64,000 nt of DNA. Source: Acetobacterium wieringae (lineage in GTDB: Bacteria > Bacillota > Clostridia > Eubacteriales > Eubacteriaceae). Made by a program: the position numbers and the translations under genes. Location: NCBI RefSeq assembly GCF_001766835.1, contig NZ_LKEU01000027.1:124001-188000 (forward strand), given 5' to 3'. Positions 1 to 9,314 of the stretch are shown here, in pieces; positions within the stretch are counted from its first letter, which is position 1; each line of letters begins with the position of its first letter. Under the pieces are notes generated by a model that was given only the letters and a program-made list of their open reading frames with translations, was not told where the DNA came from and made no database searches.

Positions 1-1
1 T

Positions 2-241
2 CGCAATCTTGGCGGTACACCGTTATGGCAGCGTCTACTGATTGCCTCAGTGGTGACAAATGTGGTCGCCCGGCCCCATTTTATCGCCTATAAGCACGAA
101 GATGCTCACCATCGGCTCAGTTTGAGGCTGTTCCGGCAATTAGGGGGCAAACTGGCTGGCTGGACGGTGCGGGATGGTGATGATCGGGTGAGGTGTATGG
201 ATTTTTTTGATGTAATCATCTTTGAGTTTTTTAGGCCTTAG
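2..241 (+). CDS. Glycerophosphodiester phosphodiesterase family protein, C-terminal part (cut by window edge)
   Basis: This is the last 79 codons of a gene whose start lies outside the window; the frame is open from base 2 to the TAG at 239-241. The C-terminal residues align closely with the next gene (for example TNVVARPHF against TNFITRPHF, GWTVRDGDD against GWTVQDTDD, and an IIFEFFRP-like end). It therefore encodes the end of the TIM-barrel GDPD domain that hydrolyses glycerophosphodiesters to glycerol-3-phosphate and an alcohol. The catalytic N-terminal residues are not visible. The tandem arrangement suggests gene duplication. Confidence 0.8.
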   Translation, partial: RNLGGTPLWQRLLIASVVTNVVARPHFIAYKHEDAHHRLSLRLFRQLGGKLAGWTVRDGDDRVRCMDFFDVIIFEFFRP

Positions 242-455
242 CGGCGCATCATTCGATTTAACAGAAAATAGTCTTAATACTAATCTAGTTTTAATGATTG
301 ATTGAGAGAATAAAGGGGTAGATATAGAAACACTAATATAACATAAAACTACTTTGGCGATTACCAAATTAGTGAGTTAATGGTTTGGCGTTGCGATTTA
401 AATTTGAGAGAAAGGAACTGATTGGAATTAGCTTTACAGAAGTGGGTGAGGAAAC

Positions 456-1271
456 ATGACACTGTATATCATGGCAATTATAGCCATCTTTATTATTTAT
501 ATTTTACTGTTGCTTCCGGGCAGAATGCCGAAGGAGGTTGATGATCGCCTTTGGACCAGTTATTATGCTCATCGGGGATTGCACGAAAAGGATAAATCAA
601 TTCCGGAAAATTCCATGGCGGCCTTTAAAAAAGCTGTGACGGCTGGCTATGGCATCGAGATGGATTTAAATCTTACCGCCGATGGCAAAATTATCGTCTT
701 CCACGACGATAACCTGTTGCGTTTGTGTGGGGTCGATAAACTAATAACGGACTGTACTTATGAGGAACTGCTTGTTTATAATCTCGAAAACACGGAGGAA
801 AAAATTCCCTTGTTTGAAGAGGTGCTAAGCATGGTTGATGGTCAGGTTCCATTAATTGTCGAATTGAAAAATACCAAGAATCTCAACGAGCTGTGCTCAA
901 AAACAGCCGCCTATCTGGATCGTTATGAGGGCTTATATTGTGTTGAGTCCTTTCAGCCATTGATTGTCCGGTGGTTTTATAAAAACCGGCCCGATGTGGT
1001 CAGAGGTCAGCTATCGGTGGGGCGCAAAAGTCTCAAGGGATTGGATGTCAAATTGTGGCAATGGTTGCTAATCATTTCATTTGCAACCAATTTTATCACC
1101 CGACCACATTTTATGGCCTTCCACCATGGCGATGCCCGGCGTAAACTGGGGCTTAGTCTATTTCATCTGCTGACTGGCAGATTGGTTGGATGGACAGTCC
1201 AGGATACCGATGACATTGAGTATTGCAAGAAAAAATTTGATGCAATCATTTTTGAATATTTTGAGCCATGA
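456..1271 (+). CDS. Membrane-anchored glycerophosphodiester phosphodiesterase
   Basis: A 271-residue protein with one N-terminal hydrophobic segment (about residues 2-21), so probably an anchored or exported form. The GDPD signature follows: His39-Arg40-Gly41, then Glu68-x-Asp70 and His83-Asp84, which are the metal-binding and acid/base residues of the family. It should release glycerol-3-phosphate from lipid- or teichoic-acid-derived glycerophosphodiesters. Its C-terminus matches the truncated gene upstream. Start ATG 456 gives the hydrophobic N-terminus directly. The 214-base gap upstream holds no gene I can support. The substrate headgroup cannot be read from sequence. Confidence 0.88.
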   Translation: MTLYIMAIIAIFIIYILLLLPGRMPKEVDDRLWTSYYAHRGLHEKDKSIPENSMAAFKKAVTAGYGIEMDLNLTADGKIIVFHDDNLLRLCGVDKLITDCTYEELLVYNLENTEEKIPLFEEVLSMVDGQVPLIVELKNTKNLNELCSKTAAYLDRYEGLYCVESFQPLIVRWFYKNRPDVVRGQLSVGRKSLKGLDVKLWQWLLIISFATNFITRPHFMAFHHGDARRKLGLSLFHLLTGRLVGWTVQDTDDIEYCKKKFDAIIFEYFEP

Positions 1272-1374
1272 GTTTTAGTAAAGGTCTGTGCATCTCAAGA
1301 AGAGCTGCGGGGCCTTTTTTCAGGTTAATGCAGAAGAAAGAGGAGATTTTAAAAGAATCGCAGAGGATTTGCAA

Positions 1375-2277
1375 ATGAAAATAGACCGACTCATTGGAAT
1401 ATTATCCATCCTGCTACAACAGCAACAGGTAACTGCCCCCTACCTGGCTGAAATATTTGAGGTCTCCCGTCGAACCATTAACCGGGATATTGAAGACATC
1501 TGCAAGGCCGGAATTCCGCTGACAACGACTCAGGGAGCGAATGGCGGTATTGCCATTATGGAAGGTTATAAGATCGATAAAACGCTGCTGTCATCAGCAG
1601 AACTACAGTCGATTCTGACCGGACTGAAAAGTCTGGACAGTGTGGCCGGAACCAATCAGTATCGGCAATTAATTGATAAACTGGCAGTGGATCGGGGAGC
1701 GGCCCGGCCGTCTAACCACATTGTCATTGATCTGTCCTCGCACTACAAAAATTCGTTGGCACCAAAATTTGAAATGATCAAACAAGCCATTGACCAGCGG
1801 CGGATGATTGCTTTTTATTACTACTCACCCAAAGGCGAAAGTGGCCGACAGATAGAACCATACTTGATTGTTTATCAATGGTCGTCCTGGTACATCTGGG
1901 GCTATTGTCGGGAGCGGTTCGATTATCGTCACTTTAAGCTTAACCGGCTCTGGGATTTGCAGGTGCTGGACGAAACCTATGAACCCCGGGATCTGCCGGA
2001 ATATAACAGCCAGGAGCAATTGGCCATGCCCAGTCAGATTCAATTGGTGGCAGACTTTGACCCCGCAATGAAATGGCGGCTCATAGACGAATATGGGATA
2101 AATTGCTATCAGATAACCACAACGGGCAAACTTCGTTTCGAATTCTGTTTTTCCAGCCGGGAGAATCTTTTTAGTTGGCTGCTGAGTTTTGGTGATGGGG
2201 TCGAGTTAATTGAACCGGAAGCGCTGAGAAATGAATTTTTGATGATCACAAAAAAAATCAGTAAAAAATACCAATGA
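1375..2277 (+). CDS. WYL-domain transcriptional regulator (YafY-like)
   Basis: A 300-residue regulator. The N-terminus is a helix-turn-helix of the HTH_11/DeoR-like type (about residues 2-58, with VSRRTINRDIEDI as recognition helix). A WYL ligand-sensing domain follows (about 135-215, including YYYSPKGE and WSSWYIWGYCRERFDYRHFKLNRL-like residues), then a C-terminal extension. I chose ATG 1375 because GAGG lies at 1363-1366 and the HTH begins right after it; an in-frame GTG at 1288 would add an unconserved 29 residues. WYL proteins bind nucleic-acid or small ligands; the target here is unknown. It may control its neighbours or act as a stand-alone regulator. Confidence 0.8.
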   Translation: MKIDRLIGILSILLQQQQVTAPYLAEIFEVSRRTINRDIEDICKAGIPLTTTQGANGGIAIMEGYKIDKTLLSSAELQSILTGLKSLDSVAGTNQYRQLIDKLAVDRGAARPSNHIVIDLSSHYKNSLAPKFEMIKQAIDQRRMIAFYYYSPKGESGRQIEPYLIVYQWSSWYIWGYCRERFDYRHFKLNRLWDLQVLDETYEPRDLPEYNSQEQLAMPSQIQLVADFDPAMKWRLIDEYGINCYQITTTGKLRFEFCFSSRENLFSWLLSFGDGVELIEPEALRNEFLMITKKISKKYQ

Positions 2278-2317
2278 TTGAGTTAAACATGACAGACAGG
2301 TGTCGTGATTGTGGAGC

Positions 2318-2323
2318 TATAAT
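2318..2323 (+). promoter_or_regulatory. -10 element (TATAAT) before the VOC gene
   Basis: A perfect TATAAT hexamer lies 27 bases before the ATG at 2350, with GAGGAGG as ribosome site between. No convincing -35 sits 16-18 bases upstream, so this is a weak call. Confidence 0.35.
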
Positions 2324-2349
2324 GATTAAAAAACGAGGAGGAAGTAGTT

Positions 2350-2817
2350 ATGAAACTTGAAGCACCGATGCTGGTAGTGAATGATATTAATCATTCCCGG
2401 GCTTTTTATTGTGATGTTTTTGGTTTGGAAGTGGTGATGGATTTTGGTGAGAATATTACTTTTAATGCCGGGTTTTCGCTTCAGGATAAGGCCCTTTGGG
2501 CAAAATTTATCCATCGGGACGAAAAAGAGATTGTCTATCGGGGTAACGATATGGAACTTTATTTTGAGGAAGAGAATCTGGATGAGTTTTTAGCACATCT
2601 AAAAAATTTTCCGGAGATTGAATATTTGCACGATGTGGAGGAAGCGGCTTGGGGTCAGCGGTCCATTCGCTTCTATGATCCGGATTATCATATTATTGAA
2701 GTGGGTGAAAGCATGGCCATGGTGTGTCGGCGTTTTTATGACCAGGGGATGACCGAGGCGGAAATTGTCGAGCGAACCATGATGCCGGAGGAAGTGGTTA
2801 AGAGTTTTATAAAATAA
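2350..2817 (+). CDS. VOC-superfamily (glyoxalase/bleomycin-resistance fold) protein
   Basis: A 155-residue protein beginning with the typical VOC beta-alpha pattern (VVNDINHSRAFYCDVFGLEVV) and ending the domain with FYDPDYHIIEVGE, which carries the Glu that usually ligates metal. About 35 extra C-terminal residues look helical and may be a small HTH-like tail (TEAEIVERTMMPEEVV). Members are glyoxalases, dioxygenases or antibiotic-binding proteins; nothing here chooses between them. Start ATG 2350 is preceded by a strong GAGGAGG. It is followed by a rho-independent terminator, so it is probably monocistronic. Confidence 0.8.
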   Translation: MKLEAPMLVVNDINHSRAFYCDVFGLEVVMDFGENITFNAGFSLQDKALWAKFIHRDEKEIVYRGNDMELYFEEENLDEFLAHLKNFPEIEYLHDVEEAAWGQRSIRFYDPDYHIIEVGESMAMVCRRFYDQGMTEAEIVERTMMPEEVVKSFIK

Positions 2818-2865
2818 AGTTGAAAACAAAATTCGGTTGAATAAAAATGTAGATTTTAAAAGTAG

Positions 2866-2904
2866 AGAAGCCCTTCATACACAAAATTTGAAGGGCTTCT
2901 TTTA
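2866..2904 (+). terminator. Rho-independent terminator after the VOC gene
   Basis: AGAAGCCCTTCA (2866-2877) pairs perfectly with TGAAGGGCTTCT (2889-2900), loop 11, followed by a T-run. Confidence 0.85.
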
Positions 2905-2963
2905 CGTTAGTTTTAATAATGATATAATAAATCAGTTAATATTGAGAAAAGAAGGTTATAAAT

Positions 2964-3557
2964 ATGAACACAGACATCACTATCCGTTGGGCAGAGCTAG
3001 ACGATGCGCAAGCATTATTAAATATTTATGCGCCCTATGTCCGGGAAACGGCCATCACTTTTGAATATACCGTGCCGACGCTTTTAGAATTTAAGCAGCG
3101 CATGCAAAAAACCATGATGAAATATCCCTATCTGGTGGCCGTTCGGGGAGCTGAAATCCTCGGCTATGCCTATGCTTCCGAGTTTAAAAACCGGGCGGCC
3201 TACGACTGGGCGGTGGAAACCACCATCTATGTTAAACAGCACAGCCGTCAAAGTGGGGTGGGTAAAAAGCTCTATCAGGCGCTTGAGGCAGTTTTAAAAA
3301 AGCAGAACATCACGAATCTCTATGCTTGCATTGCCTATCCCAATCCCGGCAGTATCGGTTTTCATGAACACCTGGGCTATCAAACCATTGGTCATTTTTC
3401 TAAATGTGGCTACAAGCTGGAAACCTGGTATGACATGATCTGGATGGAAAAAATGATTGCGGCCCATGGCATTAAGCCAGAACCGTTTATCAGGATCGGT
3501 GATTTAACAAAAAATGAGAAGTGGAAGCCAGAAATTATAAAAAACAGCAAAAGCTAA
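2964..3557 (+). CDS. GNAT N-acetyltransferase, phosphinothricin/methionine-sulfoximine acetyltransferase-like
   Basis: A 197-residue GNAT protein. The start (IRWAELDDAQALLNIYAPYV) and the run TAITFEYTVPT are typical of the Pat/YwnH branch that acetylates phosphinothricin, methionine sulfoximine or related amino acids. The acetyl-CoA pyrophosphate loop is RQSGVGKKLYQAL (near residue 95), and NPGSIGFHEHLGY and KCGYKLETWYDMIWME match the end of the domain. About 30 C-terminal residues extend past the usual length. ATG 2964 follows AGAAGG. A TATAAT at 2923-2928 may be its -10. Its physiological substrate is not defined by context. Confidence 0.85.
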   Translation: MNTDITIRWAELDDAQALLNIYAPYVRETAITFEYTVPTLLEFKQRMQKTMMKYPYLVAVRGAEILGYAYASEFKNRAAYDWAVETTIYVKQHSRQSGVGKKLYQALEAVLKKQNITNLYACIAYPNPGSIGFHEHLGYQTIGHFSKCGYKLETWYDMIWMEKMIAAHGIKPEPFIRIGDLTKNEKWKPEIIKNSKS

Positions 3558-3641
3558 AAAGTGCAGTGGTTTTAACAAAAAAGCAATAGACAAAACCGTA
3601 AAAAAAGAATACACTGTGAATAAAAAATTTTAAAATACTGA

Positions 3642-3647
3642 TATAAT
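3642..3647 (+). promoter_or_regulatory. Putative -10 (TATAAT) of the RiPP operon
   Basis: TATAAT lies 36 bases before the GTG start of the first radical-SAM gene, in an AT-rich gap following the GNAT gene. The -35 is poor, as would fit an activator-dependent promoter, but that is inference. Confidence 0.4.
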
Positions 3648-3683
3648 ACAAATAAAGTGAATAAATTGAACTGGAGGCACATA

Positions 3684-6600
3684 GTGAAAACGATCAACTT
3701 GAAACTGATGCTGATTCATCGCGGAACCCGAACGCATTCGATCACCCAAATTGAGCCGATTGGCCATATGTCGCTGGCGGAAATGATGGCCAGTAAAGGG
3801 ATTGAGGTAGCGGTTTTTTCAGGGGAGCTGTTAAAAGGGCTGGAGTTTCTGGCAGCGACCGGCTCAGATGGCAATACTGTGGTCGGTTTATACTGTGACT
3901 ATGAGAATCAGTCGGCGGTTGAAAGTTTTTCCCGGGAAATTAAAAGGCGTTATGGCGCTACTGTACTGGTGGGCGGCCCCCAGACCGTTGGTTTAGGGGA
4001 GGATTTTTTGCGGGCCAGTCAGGCTGACGCAATCATGCGGGGAGAAGGGGAATATTCGCTTTTTGAGGCCATCCACGCCCTGCAAAATGAAGCGATCGAA
4101 AAGTGGGAGAGCATTCCGGGACTCTGTTCACTTAGAAGTGACGGCAGTTATTATGATAATGGCATTTATCCGGCCATTGAAAATCTCGATGCGCTGCCGA
4201 TTATTACCGGGACAATTAAATCCGCCCAGCATCAGGGCATTAATCATATGGCAGTCATGTCAGGACGAGGGTGTCCTTTCCACTGCTCTTTTTGTTATGA
4301 GGGCGGAAACAGCAAAAATGTAAGACGCCGCAGTGTCGCAAATGTGATGCAGGAAATCCGCTGTCGGCTGAAACAAAACCCCAACGTGAAGTACATCTTT
4401 TTCGGCGATGATACCTTCACTCTGGATAAGGAACGGGTGCGAAGTTTTTGCGAACAATTAAAAGAACTGCGGAAGGAACATGATTTTGTCTGGTTTGCTG
4501 ATGCCCATGTCAACATCGTCATTAAATACCCGGAAATTGTCAAAATGATGGTCGATGCCGGGCTGGTACGGATGCAGATCGGCATTGAAAGCTGTAATCA
4601 GCATATTATTGATATCTATAATAAAAAGATCAAACGGGAAGGCCTCTTTGAGGTCATTGAAATCTGTCAAGCTGCCGGACTGCCCCAGCTGGTCGGCAAC
4701 ATTATCATTGGCGGCGCTCTGGAAACCCGGGAAAGTCTGGACTATACCTTTGATACCGTCAATCAAATGATTAAAGCCGGTCGCGGGATGGTGGAGGTGG
4801 TCAGCACTTTCTATATGCCATTCCCGGAAACGGCGATGTCCAAAAATCCCCAAGCTTTTGGTATTTATGTCAAGGATGAAGGGGCTCTGACCTCAGTGGG
4901 GGATTTTCCGGTGATTGAAACCGCCACCCTGAGCATTGAAGAAATCTGTGCCGCCCGGAATGAATTTTTCGAAATGAACACCCGGCTGATGCGCAAGATG
5001 CTCAGTGACGGTGAAATTCCCGATGAAGTGATTCTAAAAAGCTATGCCCTCAGTGAAAAATATGGCCTCAGCGGCATGTGGCAGGGACTGGCTTACTCCC
5101 GCTACCCCTATTTTGATGCCCAGTACAAGGCCCGGATCCGGGGTGACAAGCTGACCAAAGACTATGACGAGGAGACGGTGTTTGCGACTCATCCCCAGCG
5201 GATTGCGCTACTGTCGCTAACCCCCGAGCTGGCGGCCGAGATTCCGGTATTAAATGGCTTTGTCTATTCCCCCTTTGAATTTGAAGTATTAAAATACAGT
5301 TCTGGCAAAGTGTCCATGCTGGAGATGGCCGAAATACTTTTCCCAGCCTATCAGCACAGTTTTGAAAACTTTGAAGCTTTTAAAGAGCATTTGTTGCAGA
5401 CGATTAAAAAACTGGAGCAGGTCGGTATGTGCGTTTTATCGGGGGCACTGACCGCCCAGACAACCGATCAGCAGTGGCAGGTTCGGGAAACAACCGGGGA
5501 GAACATTGTGAAAAATAAGTTCATACTTTTTAAATTATCAACAATTGGGATGGAAATCGCTGGCTTCAGCCGAAATGGTGCCTTTCTGGGCATTTATGGC
5601 CTGGCCAGCTATCTTGATGCCAATGGCTATGATGCCATTGTCTGTGAATGCCGACCCGATCAGACCATCGATTACCTGAAGCGGTATCCGTTTCATGAAA
5701 TTTGTGGGATCGGCTTTTCGGTGGATTTTGAAAACAAGCACGTGGTTAGAAAAGTCAGTGCGGCCATTACCGAAACCTATCGGATTCCGGTGCTGATAGG
5801 CGGACCGGAAGCAATTTCTCTGGATGAAGACTATCTGCGCCAGTCACAAGCCACCGCCATTGTCAGGGGTGAAGGTGAGTTGGCGATGGTGGCGGTGTTG
5901 GAGGCGATAAAAGCCCAGCAAAGTCTTGATAAGATTCCCGGTATCTTTTATCTAAACGAGAGTGGCCAGGCAATTGATATGGGTGAAGGCCCGGTGGTGG
6001 AAAATCTTGATGAACTGCCTTTCCCGGCCTACGACAAAAGCATTACCCCGATTGACTTTTCCAGTCTCTATCTGATGAGTAGCCGGGGCTGCCCCTACCA
6101 CTGTGTTTTCTGCCATGAAGGGGCCTTAAAACGGCCGATGCGACAGCGCAGTGTGGCCAATGTCATAGCCGAAATGAAATATTTTCTGCAAAAATACCCG
6201 GAGCTGAGTTATTTTAAATTCTGTGATGATACCCTGGTCACTAATCCCCAATGGCTGGATGCGTTTTGCCGGGAAGCCAAAGCCTTGCAGGCAATCCGGC
6301 CCTTCCAGTTCTATTGTGAGGCTGATGTCGTGTCCTTAAGTCGAAGACCGGAAGTTTTAAAAGCGATGGTGGATGCGGGCCTGAACCGCCTTCAAATTGG
6401 CATTGAAACCGTGGATAAAGAGATGCTCAAAGTTTACCGCAAAAATATTTCCCCGGAAATGGTCGAAACGGTCGTAAAAGCCGCCTATGATGCCGGGGTG
6501 CAACAGGTCTTTGGGGCGCTGCTGGTGGGGGGGCCTTTTGAAAACCGGGAACATATTGAAAAAAATAAGGCTTTTGGAGCCAAGCTGTTGCGATTGGGCC

Positions 6601-7274
6601 CGGGGATGATGGAAATTGCCCCCAGTATCGTAATGCCTTATCCGATGACGGATATCGGCCTACACCCTGAAAAATACGGCCTGACAATTTATGACCGGCA
6701 GGGGCTGAGCAGCATTTCTGATTACCCGATGATGGACAGTGAAACCATGGATCGCCGGGAGATCATGGGGGCCTATCAGGAATATCTGCAGAGTTTTGTC
6801 GATGAAGTCAAAATCATGCTGAATGATGGGGAGCTCACACATGAAGATATTTTAAGATGCTACCAAACAGCGCTGGCGGTAAATGGCCCTAAATATTGGA
6901 TTAATATTATATCGCATCATAAACCGACCTTAACGGCCTACTACACCATGCTGGCCCGGGAGGCTGCCAGTCGGATCGTCGATGTGGATCGCCAGGAACT
7001 GCCGCACTGGCGGCCCCAGCGGTTAATTGAGATGTGGCGGGATGTTGATTTTTCCCAGGGCTATCCGCTGTTGTGGGGGGAGGCACTATCACCCTTTGAA
7101 TATGAAATCATGAAATACGCAACCGGCAAAAGCACCATTGCCACCATGACCGAGCTGCTTTATGAGCGTTTTGGTAAACCATTTGGTGAAGGGCAGGATG
7201 AATTAATGGAACGGATCATTGAAACCCTGAAAGTTTTTGATAAAAAATATTGGCTTCTTGTTGTTCCGTTCTAG
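3684..7274 (+). CDS. Double-module B12-binding-domain radical SAM protein (RiPP maturation)
   Basis: A 1196-residue protein built of two complete copies of the module found once in its neighbours. Each copy has an N-terminal cobalamin-binding-type Rossmann domain, a radical-SAM barrel and a C-terminal helical/winged tail resembling PqqD. The [4Fe-4S] motifs are Cys197-Cys201-Cys204 (GCPFHCSFC) and Cys803-Cys807-Cys810 (GCPYHCVFC). The GGPQT and GGPEA loops belong to the B12 folds. GTG 3684 is chosen because GGAGG sits six bases upstream; GTG 3657 is also open. The junction near residue 609 carries a possible relic ribosome site and GTG (5508). It is the first gene of the locus and probably modifies the precursor cores at 9030 and 9535. 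The reaction is unknown; C-methylation is one option for this class. Confidence 0.85.
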   Translation: MKTINLKLMLIHRGTRTHSITQIEPIGHMSLAEMMASKGIEVAVFSGELLKGLEFLAATGSDGNTVVGLYCDYENQSAVESFSREIKRRYGATVLVGGPQTVGLGEDFLRASQADAIMRGEGEYSLFEAIHALQNEAIEKWESIPGLCSLRSDGSYYDNGIYPAIENLDALPIITGTIKSAQHQGINHMAVMSGRGCPFHCSFCYEGGNSKNVRRRSVANVMQEIRCRLKQNPNVKYIFFGDDTFTLDKERVRSFCEQLKELRKEHDFVWFADAHVNIVIKYPEIVKMMVDAGLVRMQIGIESCNQHIIDIYNKKIKREGLFEVIEICQAAGLPQLVGNIIIGGALETRESLDYTFDTVNQMIKAGRGMVEVVSTFYMPFPETAMSKNPQAFGIYVKDEGALTSVGDFPVIETATLSIEEICAARNEFFEMNTRLMRKMLSDGEIPDEVILKSYALSEKYGLSGMWQGLAYSRYPYFDAQYKARIRGDKLTKDYDEETVFATHPQRIALLSLTPELAAEIPVLNGFVYSPFEFEVLKYSSGKVSMLEMAEILFPAYQHSFENFEAFKEHLLQTIKKLEQVGMCVLSGALTAQTTDQQWQVRETTGENIVKNKFILFKLSTIGMEIAGFSRNGAFLGIYGLASYLDANGYDAIVCECRPDQTIDYLKRYPFHEICGIGFSVDFENKHVVRKVSAAITETYRIPVLIGGPEAISLDEDYLRQSQATAIVRGEGELAMVAVLEAIKAQQSLDKIPGIFYLNESGQAIDMGEGPVVENLDELPFPAYDKSITPIDFSSLYLMSSRGCPYHCVFCHEGALKRPMRQRSVANVIAEMKYFLQKYPELSYFKFCDDTLVTNPQWLDAFCREAKALQAIRPFQFYCEADVVSLSRRPEVLKAMVDAGLNRLQIGIETVDKEMLKVYRKNISPEMVETVVKAAYDAGVQQVFGALLVGGPFENREHIEKNKAFGAKLLRLGPGMMEIAPSIVMPYPMTDIGLHPEKYGLTIYDRQGLSSISDYPMMDSETMDRREIMGAYQEYLQSFVDEVKIMLNDGELTHEDILRCYQTALAVNGPKYWINIISHHKPTLTAYYTMLAREAASRIVDVDRQELPHWRPQRLIEMWRDVDFSQGYPLLWGEALSPFEYEIMKYATGKSTIATMTELLYERFGKPFGEGQDELMERIIETLKVFDKKYWLLVVPF

Positions 7275-7289
7275 AAAAAGGGTAATAAA

Positions 7290-9002
7290 ATGAAGATACT
7301 CCTTTGTAATGTGTCAAAGAAATATGAAACCCGGGTTCATGATTATCTGGGGCTCTTTTATCTGGCCGGAGCCCTGGAAGCGGCGGGTTTTGAACCCCTG
7401 GTTTTTCATGGAAAACCGGAAGAGCTGCTCGAGCAAGTCAAACAGAACCAGCCGGACGCCGTGGGCTTTTCCTGTGATTTTGATAATGTTTCGCTGATTG
7501 CTGATTTGTCGCGAAAGATTAAAAACGGCTGGGAGATCCCCGTTATCGTCGGCGGCCCTCAGAGTATCGCACTGGATGGGCAATTTCTTAAAGAAAGCCA
7601 GGCCGATTATATTCTAAGCGGTGAGTGTGAAGTGTCACTGCCGCTGCTCTTAAAGACGGCGTTAAACGATGAGGGCAATTTAAATGCGATTAACGGACTG
7701 GGGATGATCAGGGACGGGGTTTTTACGGTCACCCCGCCGGAAATTATCAAAGATCTGGATGCCCTCCCATTGCCAGCCTACCACGCTTCCCTGCATATTG
7801 ATCACGCCTATGGCAAACTGATTTTTACCGGTCGGGGCTGTCCCTACCACTGCGCCTACTGTGCTCCCAGCCCCGGCAAACAGCAGGTGCGGTTGCGCAG
7901 CATCCCCCTAGTTCTGGAAGAAATCAAACTCAACTTAGAAAACAATCCGGAACTTAAATACATTATTATTATGGATGACGCCTTTACTCTCAGTCGGGAA
8001 CGGATTGAAGAATTCTGCCGGGGGATGAAGGAAATCCGCAAAGACCGCGACCTGGTCTGGTATTGCGAATGCCATGTTGGCCGAATCAAAAACTGGATGG
8101 ACGTTCTGCCAACGATGATCGATGCTGGACTGATCCGGCTGCAGATTGGCATTGAGTCGGGTGATCAGCAGGTGATTGATGCCTATAACAAGCACGTCAA
8201 GATCGATGACATCGTTGAATTTGTAACCTACGCTGCAGATTGTGGGCTGACCCAGATTGCCACCAACTTTATTGTTGGCGGACCAGCGGAAAGCCCGGGA
8301 GCAACCGCAACCCTGATAAAAACGCTGATCGATCGGGCTCCGGGTATTATTGATATCATCACCGGCTTTTTAAGAGCGTATCCTGGTACCGAAATCATGG
8401 ATAATCCGGAGAAGTTTAATTTAGTACTGCATGATCAGTCGGGCCGCTTGTCCGGCGATGATTATCCCTTTGTCACTCCAGTGGGATGCAGTCAGGATCA
8501 GGTGATGAAAAATCGTCAGGAACTCAACAAGGTGATCCGCCAAAGTATGCAGAATAAAATCAAAAATCATGAGTTAAAAAATGAGGTGGTGCAAAAGCAA
8601 TTTAACGCCGCCCTGAAATATGGCATCCGCAGCCGCTGGTTTGAGGAAATTGCCGCTAATCCCAGAGCCTATGAATACTATTATGTGCTGTATTTAAAGG
8701 AAGGGCAGGCCTTTGAAAGATCGATGGATTTTTCCAGCGATTATCCCCAACGCACCTTTGAATTATGGCGCACGATGACCTTTACCGAAGGCTTCCCCAA
8801 ACTGGATGGGATGGCGCTATCACCGCTGGAGTATGAGCTGCTGCTGCGTTGTGCCGGGAAAAGAAGTCTGGCCGAGATCGAAGTCGAATTATATGAACAT
8901 TTCGGTGGACCGTATCACGATCCGGCTGAATTCCATGGAAAATTAGTTGATCTACTGGATCAATTTAATTTTAAATATTGGCTGACACATTTTGTGATTT
9001 AG
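7290..9002 (+). CDS. B12-binding-domain radical SAM protein (RiPP maturation)
   Basis: A 570-residue single module: B12-type Rossmann domain (about 1-150, with SCDFDNV and GGPQS), radical-SAM domain with Cys184-Cys188-Cys191 (GCPYHCAYC), and a C-terminal PqqD-like region (about 505-570: LSPLEYELLLRCAGKRSL, ending FKYWL). It differs from the other modules just after the cluster motif, having APSPGKQQVRLRS where the others have an EGG/EGA run, so it may accept a different substrate position. It lies 15 bases after the double-module gene and 27 bases before precursor 1, so translation is probably linked. B12 use is inferred from fold; no canonical DxHxxG is present. Confidence 0.85.
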   Translation: MKILLCNVSKKYETRVHDYLGLFYLAGALEAAGFEPLVFHGKPEELLEQVKQNQPDAVGFSCDFDNVSLIADLSRKIKNGWEIPVIVGGPQSIALDGQFLKESQADYILSGECEVSLPLLLKTALNDEGNLNAINGLGMIRDGVFTVTPPEIIKDLDALPLPAYHASLHIDHAYGKLIFTGRGCPYHCAYCAPSPGKQQVRLRSIPLVLEEIKLNLENNPELKYIIIMDDAFTLSRERIEEFCRGMKEIRKDRDLVWYCECHVGRIKNWMDVLPTMIDAGLIRLQIGIESGDQQVIDAYNKHVKIDDIVEFVTYAADCGLTQIATNFIVGGPAESPGATATLIKTLIDRAPGIIDIITGFLRAYPGTEIMDNPEKFNLVLHDQSGRLSGDDYPFVTPVGCSQDQVMKNRQELNKVIRQSMQNKIKNHELKNEVVQKQFNAALKYGIRSRWFEEIAANPRAYEYYYVLYLKEGQAFERSMDFSSDYPQRTFELWRTMTFTEGFPKLDGMALSPLEYELLLRCAGKRSLAEIEVELYEHFGGPYHDPAEFHGKLVDLLDQFNFKYWLTHFVI

Positions 9003-9029
9003 CCAAAATCTTTTAAAAGGAGGAAGAAA

Positions 9030-9302
9030 ATGAGTATTGATGGTGCAAAAGCATTGGCCGCAAAAGTATTAACCGATGAGGCTTTGGCAAAACAACTTGA
9101 TGGTGCTAAAACTGAAGCAGAATTTGATGCAGTGGTTGCAAAATTGGGTTACAGCTGTACCGCAGCTGAATTTGATGCTGCTTTTAAAGAAGCACAGACA
9201 AAACAACCAATCAGCGATGATCAACTGGATCAGGCTGCTGGTGGCTTAAGTATTGTTGGTGTAGACTACGCATTCACAGCAACACAAACCGCTCGAGCTT
9301 AG
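9030..9302 (+). CDS. Nif11-like leader RiPP precursor peptide 1
   Basis: A 90-residue peptide: a 72-residue Nif11-like leader (EFDAVVAKLGYSC, AAEFDAAF) ending in DQLDQAAGG, then an 18-residue core LSIVGVDYAFTATQTARA. The GG is the expected cleavage site for the C39 peptidase at 15332. The core has no Cys, Lys or Trp, so thioether chemistry on Cys is excluded; Tyr, Asp, Phe, Thr and the aliphatic residues are possible targets. GGAGG is ideally placed before ATG 9030. It is 74/90 identical to the second precursor. A strong hairpin follows the stop codon. Confidence 0.9.
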   Translation: MSIDGAKALAAKVLTDEALAKQLDGAKTEAEFDAVVAKLGYSCTAAEFDAAFKEAQTKQPISDDQLDQAAGGLSIVGVDYAFTATQTARA

Positions 9303-9314
9303 TTATTAAACAAC

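Noticed and set aside
5440-5530. Frameshift or assembly error in the double radical-SAM gene
   Set aside because: The reading frame is continuous with normal residue use in both modules, so I treat it as a real fusion; sequencing remains the decisive test.
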